A stretch of DNA of 64,000 bases from Emergencia timonensis (GTDB taxonomy: Bacteria; Bacillota; Clostridia; Peptostreptococcales; Anaerovoracaceae), in the NCBI RefSeq assembly GCF_900086585.1, contig NZ_FLKM01000007.1, positions 62,001 to 126,000 of the forward strand. Direction: 5' to 3'. How positions within the stretch are numbered: position 1 is the stretch's first letter; each line of letters begins with the position of its first letter. A model generated the notes under the pieces. It was not told the DNA's origin, made no database searches, and was given only the letters and a program-made list of their open reading frames with translations. Shown in pieces: positions 8,983 to 18,149 of this stretch. The translations under genes and the position numbers were made by a program.

Positions 8983-9304
8983 CTCCTAACCTACTTTGTA
9001 TTAACACTGTTCCTTACTTCTAACCACACTATACCTCATGCTCTTCTCTGTCGCAACGACTGTGAAATAACTGGTCGTTTTTTGCAATAAGTGGTCATAA
9101 TGATCACGACAAAGCGGCGCAAAACACGTTTTTTATGCGCCTTGCGCCGCTTGAGAACAAATTCCGAGGGTATATTCATTTTTTTAATGGTAAAGCAAAG
9201 GTTTTGGGGCAGCATCTACCAGCCTCACTTACATTATTTAACAAATATGTGCCATATAGTGATCAGATCTCATATTCAACTGCCCCGCAGCTGCCTCCGC
9301 TTAG
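8983..9304. other. gene-free stretch with a perfect 11-bp hairpin
   Basis: No credible gene is seen. AAGCGGCGCAA (9112-9122) and TTGCGCCGCTT (9142-9152) form a perfect inverted repeat around 19 bp. A related CGGCGC stem recurs in the terminator at 9305-9347. The near-palindrome around GTGGTCATAATGATCAC (9091 onward) could be an operator of the dead gene to its left. Confidence 0.4.
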
Positions 9305-9347
9305 AAAAAAGCGGCGCAGCAGTCCCCAAAACAGGTGTTTAGCGCCG
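9305..9347 (-). terminator. terminator of the truncated DUF4143 gene
   Basis: On the minus strand CGGCGC and GCGCCG pair around a 24-nt loop and are followed by CTTTTTTCT. It lies about 85 bp after the stop of the DUF4143 remnant. Confidence 0.6.
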
Positions 9348-9431
9348 GATAGGCTGATTTCATGGGCGCATATAGGACCAGGGGGTATCTGGGTGGGTAG
9401 GTCTCAAGGCGAGGAAAACAATGGTTCTGTT

Positions 9432-10337
9432 TTAGATCAAGTTGCACGGAATAAAGCAGTCCTTCTCATCAATCGGGATCACTTCTTCGCACATACAGAT
9501 AATCCCGCCACTGCCCCGCTCACGATTTGCCTTGTCGACGACTTCAAACTTACGGGTTTTACGGCGATTCGGGTTCGCCGATTTTTTGATTTCCAATGGA
9601 TGAATCTGAAAATCCGCCTCCACAAATACATCAATTTCCTTCATATTGGCGTCACGATAATACGTCAGGTTCGCGGTAAATTTTGCATATGCATAATTCT
9701 TTATCAACTCCATGACTACATAATTTTCAAAGTAATGGCCGCTTGCCGCGCCGTTCATCAGCGTATCCCGCGTCAACCACATAGAGAGAAATGCGCAGAG
9801 ACCTGTATCGCAAAAATACAGCTTTGGCGTTTTGGTCAAACGCTTTAATTCGTTATTTGCATAGGGCTGCAACAGGTAAAGAATCCCCCCGCCCCTGGAG
9901 AATGCTTACCCACTCCTTTGCCGTGGGCTGTGAAATTTCCGCAGTCTCTGCCAGAGTTTTGTAGTTAACCTGCTCGCCCACAAGAGCCGCACATGCATTC
10001 AAAAATTTTCGAAAACGCACCACATCGGTGATTCCGCCAGTTTCTGATACGTCTCTCATGAGATACGTATCCACATAAGAATTGTAATATTCCATTCGCT
10101 GTTCTTCGTCGGCAAGGAGAACCTGCGGCATTCCCCCTCGCCAAATATGTTCAAAAACGTCGACGATATCATTCTTCTTTGTGACCTTCTGCCTCTCCAA
10201 AAGACAGGAAAGAGAAAAATCCAAAGCATTCGTGAACGTTGTTCTCTTTGATAAGCTGTAAAGAGTTAAATTTCCGATTCTGCCGGCAAGTCTTTCTCTG
10301 ATATTCTTCATCACAGGTCACATTTGATATATTCCAT
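9432..10337 (-). pseudogene. remnant of an AAA/DUF4143-type ATPase gene
   Basis: The frame from 10314 to 9853 (MKNIRERLAGRIGNLTLYSLS, then FEHIWRGGMPQVLL, YVDTYLMRDVSE) and the frame from 9872 to 9432 (LKRLTKTPKLYFCDTGLCAF, then GHYFENYVVMELIK, EIDVFVEADFQIHPLEIKKS) are consecutive parts of one DUF4143 protein, separated by a frameshift near 9865. The N-terminal ATPase half with Walker A and B is missing: an ATG at 10337 with a GGAGG site encodes only MEYIKCDL before the frame is lost, as if an internal deletion joined the start to the middle. The product cannot be a working ATPase. Confidence 0.8.
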
Positions 10338-10383
10338 AGGGCGCCTCCTTATTTTTATGATAATATAAAGCAGACTTTTCCAA

Positions 10384-10425
10384 TAGAAAAGCTGCCTGCG
10401 AGGGGTCTCCCCCTGCAAAGCAGCT
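10384..10425 (-). terminator. terminator of the arginine deiminase operon
   Basis: On the minus strand AGCTGC...GCAGCT with an inner GCAGGGGG/CCCCTCGC stem is followed by TTTTCTATT, about 25 bp after the carbamate kinase stop. Confidence 0.8.
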
Positions 10426-10447
10426 GTTCTACTTACGTTATTATATT

Positions 10448-11392
10448 TTAAGCAAAAGTGATTGCTGTACCAGTTTTTCCTTCTAAAGCATCGATTGCTT
10501 TATCCAGTGAAGTGATAATCGCTTTCTTGTTCGGATTTGCTCTTACAAACTTCATTGCCGCTTCTACCTTTGGAAGCATGCTTCCTGGCGCGAACTGTCC
10601 TTCTTCGATGTATTTTACTGCATCTTCTAAGTTCAATCTGTCTAAGTCTTTCTGATCTGGCTTGTTGAAGTTTACGGCAACCTTTTCAACCTCTGTCAGA
10701 ATCATCAGCACGTCTGCGCCTACCTCCTCAGCGAGCAATTCTGCTGCAAAGTCTTTGTCGATAACGGCAGCAACGCCTTCCATAGTACCATCCATGTTTT
10801 CAACGACAGGAATTCCGCCGCCTCCGCAGGAAATGACGATGGAAGAATCCCACAGTTTCTTCACTGCGCCGATTTCTACGATCTTTCTAGGGAGCGGGGA
10901 AGCTACGACTCTTCTCCATCCTCTGCCGGCATCTTCCTTCATGGTGTATCCCTTTTCAGTTTCTAAAGCTTTTGCTTCTTCTTCTGAATAGAAAGGTCCA
11001 ATCGGTTTTGTCGGATTCTGGAACGCAGGGTCCTTCTTCTCGACGATCATCTGTGTCGCAACCGTCAGAACAGGAATGTTCTTGTCTCTTTTGTTCAGTG
11101 CATACTTCAGAGCCTGCTGCAGGTGATATCCGATATATCCCTGTGACATAGCGCCGCATACGTCAAACGGCATAGCCGGTGTAACATCTTTTGCAGTTTC
11201 AGATGCAAGAAGAATTCTGCCTACCTGCGGTCCATTTCCGTGAACCAAGCCGATTTCGTATCCTTTGCAGCTGATGTCTGCAATATATTCACATGTCTTT
11301 TTAACTACTTCTAACTGCGCTTCCGCAGTAGCCTCGCTCTTACCTGACTGAAGAGCGTTTCCGCCTAAAGCGATAACAATTTTTTCTGCCAT
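10448..11392 (-). CDS. arcC: carbamate kinase
   Basis: A 314-residue enzyme that makes ATP and carbamate (then NH3 and CO2) from carbamoyl phosphate and ADP, the energy-yielding step of the arginine deiminase pathway. Family marks are the start KIVIALGGNAL, the segment LVHGNGPQVG, the central VISCGGGGIPVV and the late FAPGSMLPKVEAAMKFV. The length is normal. It is third in the order OTC, ADI, carbamate kinase, all on the minus strand, and is separated from ADI by a stable hairpin that may set relative expression. Confidence 0.97.
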   Translation of the reverse strand: MAEKIVIALGGNALQSGKSEATAEAQLEVVKKTCEYIADISCKGYEIGLVHGNGPQVGRILLASETAKDVTPAMPFDVCGAMSQGYIGYHLQQALKYALNKRDKNIPVLTVATQMIVEKKDPAFQNPTKPIGPFYSEEEAKALETEKGYTMKEDAGRGWRRVVASPLPRKIVEIGAVKKLWDSSIVISCGGGGIPVVENMDGTMEGVAAVIDKDFAAELLAEEVGADVLMILTEVEKVAVNFNKPDQKDLDRLNLEDAVKYIEEGQFAPGSMLPKVEAAMKFVRANPNKKAIITSLDKAIDALEGKTGTAITFA

Positions 11393-11478
11393 GTTTTTTC
11401 TCCTATTTTACAAACAAATTTAGTACGCGAACCCAAATAAATGCGCAACACTTCAACTGAAATACAACTGCACGCCAG

Positions 11479-11509
11479 GTGCCCTGTGTACACAAGGCAC
11501 ACGGGGCAC
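11479..11509 (-). other. intercistronic hairpin between arcA and arcC
   Basis: An 11-bp stem (GTGCCCTGTGT with ACACGGGGCAC, one G-U) and a 9-nt loop lie in the 164-bp gap. No U-tract follows, so an mRNA-stability or processing role is more likely than full termination. Confidence 0.55.
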
Positions 11510-11556
11510 ACAGCGAAAGTTGTTTACAATGCTGTGAGTGAAATAACAAGCATCTT

Positions 11557-12777
11557 TTATAGGTCGTCTCTATTAACAGGGCAAGACATACATCTTGGGC
11601 CCCCTCTTCCTCTTGAAAGTTCAGCACTTGGAATGGTCAGCACTTTTACGCCCTTTTTGTCTAACAGATCGTTAGTCACGTAGTTTCTCTCATAGGTCAC
11701 TACTGTTCCCGGAGCGATGCAAAGCGTGTTGGAACCATCGTTCCACTGTTCTCTCTGTGCAGCCATCAAGTCAGTTCCTCCGCAGCGGATTAACTCAACT
11801 GCCGGCAAATTCAGAACTTTCTTCAGGATATTCGGTAAGGAATCTGTCACTGATTCGAAATGCGCTTTTCCATCTTTTTCAAGAGTGATTTCGAACAACT
11901 GCAGAGGTCCTTCAATTTCTGGATGAATCGTGAACTTATCAAAGTCAACCATTGTGAATACGGTATCCAGATGCATAAATGCACGAGTCTTCGGAATGTC
12001 GAATACCAGTACTCTCTTGAAGGTGGACTTGTTCAACATATTTTCTGCGAATCTTTCGATGGCAGCGGCTGTTGTTCTCTGGCTAAGCCCGATTGCAACA
12101 GTTTCAGCGTTTAATACCAAAACGTCTCCGCCTTCAATTGAATATTCGTGGTCATAGTCATACCAGATCTGTGAGCCTTCTGGTGCAAAATCTCTGTTGT
12201 GAAGGAACATATACTTCAGAAGTAATGCTTCTCTTCTTCTCGTCGCTGTGCTCATGTGGTGAATGTTGATTCCATTACCCACGCATGCACCAGGGTCTCT
12301 AGTGAAGTAAAGGTTCGGCATCGGATCCATATAGAACGGATAAGAGGATGAAATGAAATCTGCTAAAGATTTACTTTCAACACCTGTGATTTCCTCTCTC
12401 TTTACTCCAGCGACGATTTTTTCAACCATCTGTTTCTCTGGCATTTTGATCAGATAGTCAAAGATGGCTTCTCTGATGCCTTCTGAATTGAGATGACTCT
12501 CGTCTAGCATTTTGTTTAAAAATTCTTTTTTAATTGTTGGATCTGCTAAAGCCTTTGCGGTTTCATCGACGTAATAAACAACTTCTACGCCGTTTTCTCT
12601 CAGCACTTCAGCGAATCTATCGTGTTCCTGCTGGGCAACTTTTAGGAAAGGAATGTCGTCGAACAACAATCTTTCAAAGTTGTCTGGAACTAAACCTTCT
12701 ACTTCTTCACCGATTCTGTGAAGAAGCACTTTATTTAATTTACCAATTTCAGAATAATTATGAATTCCAGGATGCAT
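11557..12777 (-). CDS. arcA: arginine deiminase
   Basis: A 406-residue enzyme hydrolysing L-arginine to citrulline and ammonia. The family motifs are all present: NLYFTRDPG, IEGGDVLVLN, HLDTVFTMVD and the C-terminal GRGGPRCMSCPV carrying the catalytic cysteine. Length matches the family. It is preceded by a long leader with two hairpins and the palindromic element that also overlaps the OTC stop, so read-through from OTC versus independent initiation cannot be settled from sequence. Confidence 0.97.
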   Translation of the reverse strand: MHPGIHNYSEIGKLNKVLLHRIGEEVEGLVPDNFERLLFDDIPFLKVAQQEHDRFAEVLRENGVEVVYYVDETAKALADPTIKKEFLNKMLDESHLNSEGIREAIFDYLIKMPEKQMVEKIVAGVKREEITGVESKSLADFISSSYPFYMDPMPNLYFTRDPGACVGNGINIHHMSTATRRREALLLKYMFLHNRDFAPEGSQIWYDYDHEYSIEGGDVLVLNAETVAIGLSQRTTAAAIERFAENMLNKSTFKRVLVFDIPKTRAFMHLDTVFTMVDFDKFTIHPEIEGPLQLFEITLEKDGKAHFESVTDSLPNILKKVLNLPAVELIRCGGTDLMAAQREQWNDGSNTLCIAPGTVVTYERNYVTNDLLDKKGVKVLTIPSAELSRGRGGPRCMSCPVNRDDL

Positions 12778-12803
12778 AATTTATCTCCTTTTCATCTTTC
12801 GCA

Positions 12804-12845
12804 TGAGGCTTTCCGCCTCACACTTCTTTTGCGGATCAGATCCGC
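12804..12845 (-). other. two small hairpins in the arcA leader
   Basis: TGAGGC/GCCTCA (12804-12820) and the perfect GCGGATC-A-GATCCGC (12831-12845) sit 25-70 bp before the arcA start. They could modulate arcA translation or stabilise its mRNA 5' end. Confidence 0.4.
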
Positions 12846-12939
12846 GGTGTCTTTTTCTTAGAAATCTTTGAAAAAAGGACCGCCGCCTTCCGCGGCAGCC
12901 CTTGGGTTGGTTAGTACACATTACATAATGCGCATTCTA

Positions 12940-13064
12940 TAATTCGCAGAGATTTTTTCGTTATGCTAGGCGCGACTGACGATGAGACTCGGAGCATACC
13001 TATAGTATGTGAGAATCGAATCGACAGGCAGCAACAACGCAGAACGGAAAAATAATGCGAATTA
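12940..13064. repeat. 125-bp imperfect palindromic element (MITE/REP-like)
   Basis: The ends TAATTCGCA (12940-12948) and TGCGAATTA (13056-13064) are perfect inverted repeats. The apex CATAC-CTATA-GTATG (12995-13009) is exactly central at 13002, and the arms pair partially in between. The right end supplies the OTC stop codon. The build resembles a short non-autonomous mobile or intergenic repeat. No second copy is seen in this window. Confidence 0.6.
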
Positions 13065-14057
13065 GCCGATGGTAGCTACGATAACAGCCTTGATTGTGTG
13101 CATTCTGTTCTCTGCTTCGTCAAATACTACAGAGTTCTTGCTTCTGAATACTTCGTCAGTAACCTCACGGATGTCATATCCTTCTTCCTTCTGTGTCTTA
13201 GCCATTTTGGTTTCGAAATCATGGAAGGAAGGCAGACAGTGCATGAAGATGCAGTCTGGGTTTTCAGTTGCTGCCATTAATTCTTCGGTTACTTTGAATG
13301 GAGTCAGAAGTCTTACTCTTTCAGGAATCTCTGCCTCTTCACCCATGGAAGCCCATACGTCAGCATAGATAACGTCTGCACCCTTCAGGCAAGCTGGATC
13401 TGAAGAAACTTCGATTGTTGCGCCAGTTTCTTTTGCAACTTCCTGAACCTTTGCGATAACGTCCTGCTTTAATTCAGCTTTCATTTCGTCTGGTCCATAT
13501 GCAACGTAGTGCATTCCCATCTTAGCGCATCCATACATCCAAGCATAGCTCATGTTGTTTCTGATATCTCCGCTGAATACAACTTTTACTTTGTTAAGCG
13601 GTTTTGCAACGTGTTCTTCGATTGTCAACAGGTCAGCTAAGATCTGAGTAGGGTGGTCAACGTCAGTCAGACCATTCCATACAGGTACTCCAGCGTATTT
13701 TGCCAAACCTTCTACGACTTCCTGGTCGAATCCTCTGTATTCGATACCATCGTAGAATCTGCCCAATACTTTTGCAGTATCTTCCATTGTTTCCTTCTTG
13801 CCCATCTGGGAGCTTCCGGAATCTAAGAATGTAACGCCAGCGCCTTCATCCATAGCTGCTACTTCAAATGCGCATCTAGTTCTAGTTGAAGTCTTCTCGA
13901 ACAGAAGAACGATGTTCTTTCCTTTCAGGACCTGATTGCAGATGCCTGCTCTCTTTTTTGCTTTGAGATCGTGTGCCAGATCAAGCATATATCTGATTTC
14001 TTCTGGTGTGAAATCCATAAGTGTTAAAAAGCTTCTTCCCTTTAAATTTACTGCCAT
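13062..14057 (-). CDS. arcB: ornithine carbamoyltransferase (catabolic context)
   Basis: A 331-residue transferase interconverting citrulline plus phosphate with ornithine plus carbamoyl phosphate. The carbamoyl-phosphate loop STRTRCAFEVAA, the DHPTQILADLLTI segment and the HCLPSFHD motif are present. Position directly before arginine deiminase and carbamate kinase indicates the catabolic direction. The stop codon lies in the end of the palindromic element. The start has an AAAAGGAG site seven bases upstream. Confidence 0.95.
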   Translation of the reverse strand: MAVNLKGRSFLTLMDFTPEEIRYMLDLAHDLKAKKRAGICNQVLKGKNIVLLFEKTSTRTRCAFEVAAMDEGAGVTFLDSGSSQMGKKETMEDTAKVLGRFYDGIEYRGFDQEVVEGLAKYAGVPVWNGLTDVDHPTQILADLLTIEEHVAKPLNKVKVVFSGDIRNNMSYAWMYGCAKMGMHYVAYGPDEMKAELKQDVIAKVQEVAKETGATIEVSSDPACLKGADVIYADVWASMGEEAEIPERVRLLTPFKVTEELMAATENPDCIFMHCLPSFHDFETKMAKTQKEEGYDIREVTDEVFRSKNSVVFDEAENRMHTIKAVIVATIG

Positions 14058-14238
14058 TGGTGTAATCTCCTTTTCTCTTTGAATAATTTTAAATTTCGTT
14101 CATAAGATAGTTTAACTCTCGATAAAAAAATCATACTATATTTGTCAAAAAATTAAAGTACCAGCGCTTTGCTTTTTTTGTGTGCCAGTTTTAACCTTTC
14201 TTTTCCAAATTTGTCCTATTTTTACTCAAATTTACCTA

Positions 14239-15693
14239 TTATGTCAATCCTCTGACAATGTCTATTAAATTCTCCATACCCAGTTTGATTCGGCCAATGG
14301 TCTCATAGGAATAATTCAGGCGAATATTATTCTGTCCGCCGTTTCTCGATGGATAAAAAATTTCTCCTGGTATAATAGAAATACCTCGTTTTAAGCTTTC
14401 AGCTACGACTGCTTTGCTGTCAACTGTCTTTGGTAGCTGACACCAAATATAAACGCCGCCGCCAGGTTTTTGATAGCTGACGCCAATATCAGACATCCGA
14501 TCAAGATAAGAGCACATCAAATCCCGTTTTGTTTTGTTGAGAGCTGCAATTTTCTGTACGTTCTCATAGTATTTCCCATCTGTTATGTATTTAGCCAACA
14601 GTTTTTGCGTCATCCAATCCAAAGACATAATTCTAATCGAAACCAGATAACTGAGGCTTTTAATCAACTTCTCCGGGGCCGCTACAAAAGCCATGGACAT
14701 GCCCGGAATAAAAGTTAAAGCAAAGGAGTAAATATAGATCACATTTTCACTGCGATCCATTGATTTGATCGTGGGCAAAAACTTTTCTTCAAAAGACAGT
14801 TCTGAAGCAGCGTCTTCCTCGATAATTGGCAGTCGATAACGGTTAGAAAGCTCCAAAAGCTTTCGCCTGCGTTCTACCGATAAAATATTGCCTGTAGGGT
14901 CGTGATAGCTGGAATTGACATAGATAAATTTGGGCCGATGGGTTTCTATCAGCGCTTCCAAATTATCGCAGATCATGCCATTCTCATCTACTGGTACTGT
15001 GACCGGTCTGCCGCCGGCCAGCTCGATTACCCGGTATACGTCGGGAGAAACCGGCTCCTCCGTTATCACCCTATCCCCAGGATTTAAAAGAGACGTGACG
15101 ATAAAATCCAGTGCCTGATTGGTTTCTGAAAGAATCTGCACTTGGTTTAGTCCAGCTTTGATCCCCTTGGTTCGCAGATAGGCAATAATCTTATGCCGCA
15201 AGGTCAAATCCCCCTGATATGGGGAGAGGAAAAACGGCTTTCTGCCCTCTTCTCTGAGTATTGCGGCAAGGTCAGTCGCCAAGTCTTCTTCATCATAAAT
15301 TGCTGGCGGCATCCCTGTTGAAAATGATATATTGTTTTCTTCTGTAAAGCGAAGGAATATATCGTCAAAGGTCTTCTCCATATCCTGGTACTCATCCTTA
15401 ATAATGGTACTCCAATTGACCTTCCTCCTTACATCTGGCTCATAAAAGCTTTCACTTTTATAGGTTACACGATAGCCGACGCCCTGCAGCGAATCAATCA
15501 GTTCCTGATCCCTAAGATGAGAATAGGCCTTGATAATGGTGTTTCTGTGCACTCCCAGCATTTGGGCCAGGGAGCGCTCTGAAGGCAGAATTGATCCGTC
15601 CGCCATCTGCCCTTCAATAATCATCGCTTTAATCTGGTCTGCAATCTGCCAATACAGCGGCGTTCTGATACTTTTATCTACCGTAATATCCAC
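14239..15693 (-). CDS. MocR-type regulator (GntR HTH + aminotransferase fold), PLP lysine missing
   Basis: A 484-residue protein with an N-terminal GntR winged helix (LPSERSLAQMLGVHRNTIIKAYSHL, about 36-60) and a fold-type I aminotransferase domain. In MocR proteins the PLP Schiff-base lysine lies in a motif like SFSKTLFPG. Here it is SFALTFIPG, with leucine (codon TTA) at residue 326. The pyridine-binding region also differs (IEEDAASEL where EDDYDSE or EDDPYSE is usual). It therefore probably cannot form the internal aldimine and may bind a ligand non-covalently or have lost cofactor sensing. It lies upstream of the arginine deiminase operon on the same strand and could regulate it. Confidence 0.88.
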   Translation of the reverse strand: MDITVDKSIRTPLYWQIADQIKAMIIEGQMADGSILPSERSLAQMLGVHRNTIIKAYSHLRDQELIDSLQGVGYRVTYKSESFYEPDVRRKVNWSTIIKDEYQDMEKTFDDIFLRFTEENNISFSTGMPPAIYDEEDLATDLAAILREEGRKPFFLSPYQGDLTLRHKIIAYLRTKGIKAGLNQVQILSETNQALDFIVTSLLNPGDRVITEEPVSPDVYRVIELAGGRPVTVPVDENGMICDNLEALIETHRPKFIYVNSSYHDPTGNILSVERRRKLLELSNRYRLPIIEEDAASELSFEEKFLPTIKSMDRSENVIYIYSFALTFIPGMSMAFVAAPEKLIKSLSYLVSIRIMSLDWMTQKLLAKYITDGKYYENVQKIAALNKTKRDLMCSYLDRMSDIGVSYQKPGGGVYIWCQLPKTVDSKAVVAESLKRGISIIPGEIFYPSRNGGQNNIRLNYSYETIGRIKLGMENLIDIVRGLT

Positions 15694-15699
15694 AAGATC

Positions 15700-16827
15700 T
15701 TACTCCTTTTTTCCATGAAACTGGTAATAACATACTTCCAGCCTTCCGTTATAAAGCTTTCGTCTTCTATCCGCGGGTCTGCCCATAATCCTTTCCTCTA
15801 CCGTCTTATCAGTGGTAATGAGAAAAAGCGACCAGGTTGGATTTTCTGCCATAAATTCTCTATATTTTTGATAGATTGTTTCAATCTGTTTTTCTTCGCC
15901 GATACGTTCCCCATAAGGAGGATTGGTAATAATAATGCCGTTGTTTTCCCTGCCTGCCAATTTTGTCATATTCATCCTTTTAAAGATGATGCAATCGTCT
16001 ACTCCCGCCTCAATGGCATTTTCTGTAGCTGCTTCAATGGCTTTGCCGTCGATATCAAAGGCAAAGATCTTCAATTCAGCATCGTAATCCACTGCTTCGA
16101 AGGCGCTGCGTCTTTCGTTTTTCCACATCTCTTCTGGTATCAGCTCCCAATCTTCGGCGGCAAATTTACGATTGAGTCCCGGGGCGATATTTCTGCCTAT
16201 CATAGCCGCTTCGATGGGAATCGTTCCGGATCCGCAGCAAGGATCGATCATAAGTCTGCCTGCCCGCCAAAATGACAATTGCACCATAGCTGCAGCAAGA
16301 GTCTCTTTAATGGGGGCCGCCACGTCACAAACTCGATATCCTCTCTTATGAAGCCCTGTGCCGCTGGTATCAATGGTCAGCGTCACCTTGTCCTTCAAAA
16401 TAGTCGTTTTGACCGTATAAGACGCGCCGGTCTCTTCGAAATGATCGATACAGTAGTATTCTCCCAGCCGTTCTACAATGGCTTTTTTTACGATACTCTG
16501 GCAGGATGGAACGCTGTGCAGCTTTGACTTTACAGAGGTTCCTGTGACTGTAAATTTACCGTCTATGGGAATCAGCTCCTCCCAAGGGATCGCCTTGGTC
16601 TGCTGAAAGAGTTCCTCAAAGGTCAGCGCTGTAAACTCGCCCATCTTCAGCAATACTCTGTCTGCCGATCGGAGCCATAGATTGCTTCTGACGATGGCGC
16701 GTTCGTCTCCTAAAAAAGTAATTTTTGCGTCCTCAGATTTAATTACTTTATATCCCAGGTCCTGTATCTCTCTTTTTACAACTGCTTCCAGGCCAAAAGT
16801 GGCGGTTGCGATTAACTCTAATTTCAT
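15700..16827 (-). CDS. THUMP-domain 23S rRNA (guanine-N2)-methyltransferase, RlmL/YpsC type
   Basis: A 375-residue SAM-dependent RNA methyltransferase. It has an N-terminal ferredoxin-like/THUMP region (KLELIATATFGLEAVVKREI) and a methyltransferase domain with DPCCGSGTIPIEAA (SAM loop) and the catalytic NPPYGERIG. The family methylates N2 of a guanine in 23S rRNA. I chose the ATG at 16825-16827 because AGAGGAG precedes it and family members begin here. The frame stays open 75 codons further upstream with no matching domain. The stop is 7 bp from the start of the next gene on the strand's upstream side. Confidence 0.9.
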   Translation of the reverse strand: MKLELIATATFGLEAVVKREIQDLGYKVIKSEDAKITFLGDERAIVRSNLWLRSADRVLLKMGEFTALTFEELFQQTKAIPWEELIPIDGKFTVTGTSVKSKLHSVPSCQSIVKKAIVERLGEYYCIDHFEETGASYTVKTTILKDKVTLTIDTSGTGLHKRGYRVCDVAAPIKETLAAAMVQLSFWRAGRLMIDPCCGSGTIPIEAAMIGRNIAPGLNRKFAAEDWELIPEEMWKNERRSAFEAVDYDAELKIFAFDIDGKAIEAATENAIEAGVDDCIIFKRMNMTKLAGRENNGIIITNPPYGERIGEEKQIETIYQKYREFMAENPTWSLFLITTDKTVEERIMGRPADRRRKLYNGRLEVCYYQFHGKKE

Positions 16828-17037
16828 GAATTCTCCTCTGTTCTGATTGGTAAGGTTTTCAGTATTATAAGCGAAGCCCTCGCCTAAAGGAGGACATCCG
16901 GCATCTGTTATTATGATACCCGCTTTTTGCAAGTGTGTAAAGAAAATTTGCGCATCTCTGCGCTTGCTATCTGTATTATTTCCTTTTGCTAAAAGCTTGT
17001 AAACGGTCAGTCCTGATACCTTATAACGAGACGAAAG

Positions 17038-17088
17038 AAGGCGCTCTCGCAAAACGACTGATTTCAGCTATTTTGCAAGTGCGCCTTT
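17038..17088 (-). terminator. terminator of the MreB-like gene
   Basis: On the minus strand AAAGGCGC pairs with GCGCCTT, with an inner GCAAAA/TTTTGC stem, then CTTTC. It starts a few bases after the stop codon. Confidence 0.6.
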
Positions 17089-17093
17089 ATTGA

Positions 17094-18110
17094 TTATAAA
17101 TATGGTGCTCTTCTGTTTAAGGAGTTACTTTCCAGTGATTCTAACTCGTTGAGTGCCTTTCCTGTTCCGATTGCCACACAGGATGTCGGGTCGTCTGCAA
17201 TTCTTACCTGAATGCCTGTCCGATCCTGAATTCTTCTATCGATACCATAAAGGAGGGCGCCGCCGCCAGTGATAACGATACCAGAATTACTGATATCTGC
17301 TGCCAGTTCAGGCGGTGTTTGTTCAAGAACGCTGTGGGCCGCTTCACAAATAGTGTGGAGCGGTTCTTCCAGAGCCTCCATGATTTCTTCTGAACTGACC
17401 TCTACTGTCTTAGGAAGGCCTGTAACCAAATCTCTCCCTCGGCATTCCATGACCATGTTCTCTTCTCTCGGATATGCAGTTCCGATGGTCTTTTTAATCT
17501 CTTCTCCGGTTCTTTCACCGATATACAGCTTGTGTACTTTTCTCATATATTTAATGATGGAATCGTCGAATTTATCTCCGGCCATCTTTACGGATGTACT
17601 TGCAACAATACCGCCAAGGGAAATGACGGCGATGTCTGTGGTTCCGCCTCCGATGTCGATAACCATGACACCATCTGGCTGTGCGATGTCTATTCCAGCG
17701 CCGATTGCAGCTGCAACTGGCTCTTCCATCAGATATACATCTTTCCCCCCTGCCTGTGTTGCCGCTTCTCTGACAGCTCTTTTTTCTACTTCAGTCACTC
17801 CACTTGGAACGCATACCATGATTTTAGGCTTAAAAAATCTGCCGCTTCCGCATGTCTTTTTTATAAAATATTTCAGCATCCTCTCAGTAATATCATAGTC
17901 TGAAATCACACCGTCACGAAGCGGCCTGACGGCGATGATATTAGCAGGTGTTCTGCCCAGCATCTGTCGTGCTTCTTCGCCTACAGCGAGAATATCATCA
18001 GTGTCTTTGTTAATTGCGACTACTGACGGCTCGTTCAGTACTATGCCTTTGTTTTTTATATATACTAAGACATTGGCTGTCCCTAAGTCAATTCCTACTT
18101 CACTTGCCAT
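17094..18110 (-). CDS. MreB/Mbl-family rod-shape actin homologue
   Basis: A 338-residue actin-like ATPase that organises cell-wall synthesis under the membrane. The phosphate-1 loop GIDLGTANVLVY, the phosphate-2 loop VMVIDIGGGTTDIAVIS and the adenosine motif GIVITGGGALLYGID match MreB. I placed the start at the ATG encoding MASEVGID (18110), seven bases after AAAAGGAG; upstream in-frame ATGs overlap that site. It is not next to mreC/mreD, so it may be the stand-alone Mbl/MreBH-type copy. Its promoter region is an inverted-repeat array with a TGGTATAAT element. Confidence 0.92.
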   Translation of the reverse strand: MASEVGIDLGTANVLVYIKNKGIVLNEPSVVAINKDTDDILAVGEEARQMLGRTPANIIAVRPLRDGVISDYDITERMLKYFIKKTCGSGRFFKPKIMVCVPSGVTEVEKRAVREAATQAGGKDVYLMEEPVAAAIGAGIDIAQPDGVMVIDIGGGTTDIAVISLGGIVASTSVKMAGDKFDDSIIKYMRKVHKLYIGERTGEEIKKTIGTAYPREENMVMECRGRDLVTGLPKTVEVSSEEIMEALEEPLHTICEAAHSVLEQTPPELAADISNSGIVITGGGALLYGIDRRIQDRTGIQVRIADDPTSCVAIGTGKALNELESLESNSLNRRAPYL

Positions 18111-18149
18111 TTCCATACTCCTTTTCTCTAAAAAATTATATATTCTCAA

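Noticed and set aside
9246..9262. Sigma-54-like TGGCACATATTTGTT on the minus strand near the decayed genes
   Set aside because: The -12 part lacks the invariant GC, and no intact gene follows.
9135..9848. 237-codon plus-strand frame antisense to the DUF4143 remnant
   Set aside because: The opposite strand has clear DUF4143 family sequence, so this frame is a shadow.
14171..14188. Sigma-54-like promoter upstream of ornithine carbamoyltransferase
   Set aside because: The minus strand has CTGGCAC followed by a GC, but the GG-to-GC spacing is 14 instead of 12, which sigma-54 does not tolerate well.
16828..17052. N-terminal 75-codon extension of the RlmL-type methyltransferase
   Set aside because: The frame is open, but a strong ribosome site precedes the internal ATG, family proteins start there, and the extra residues match no domain I recognise.
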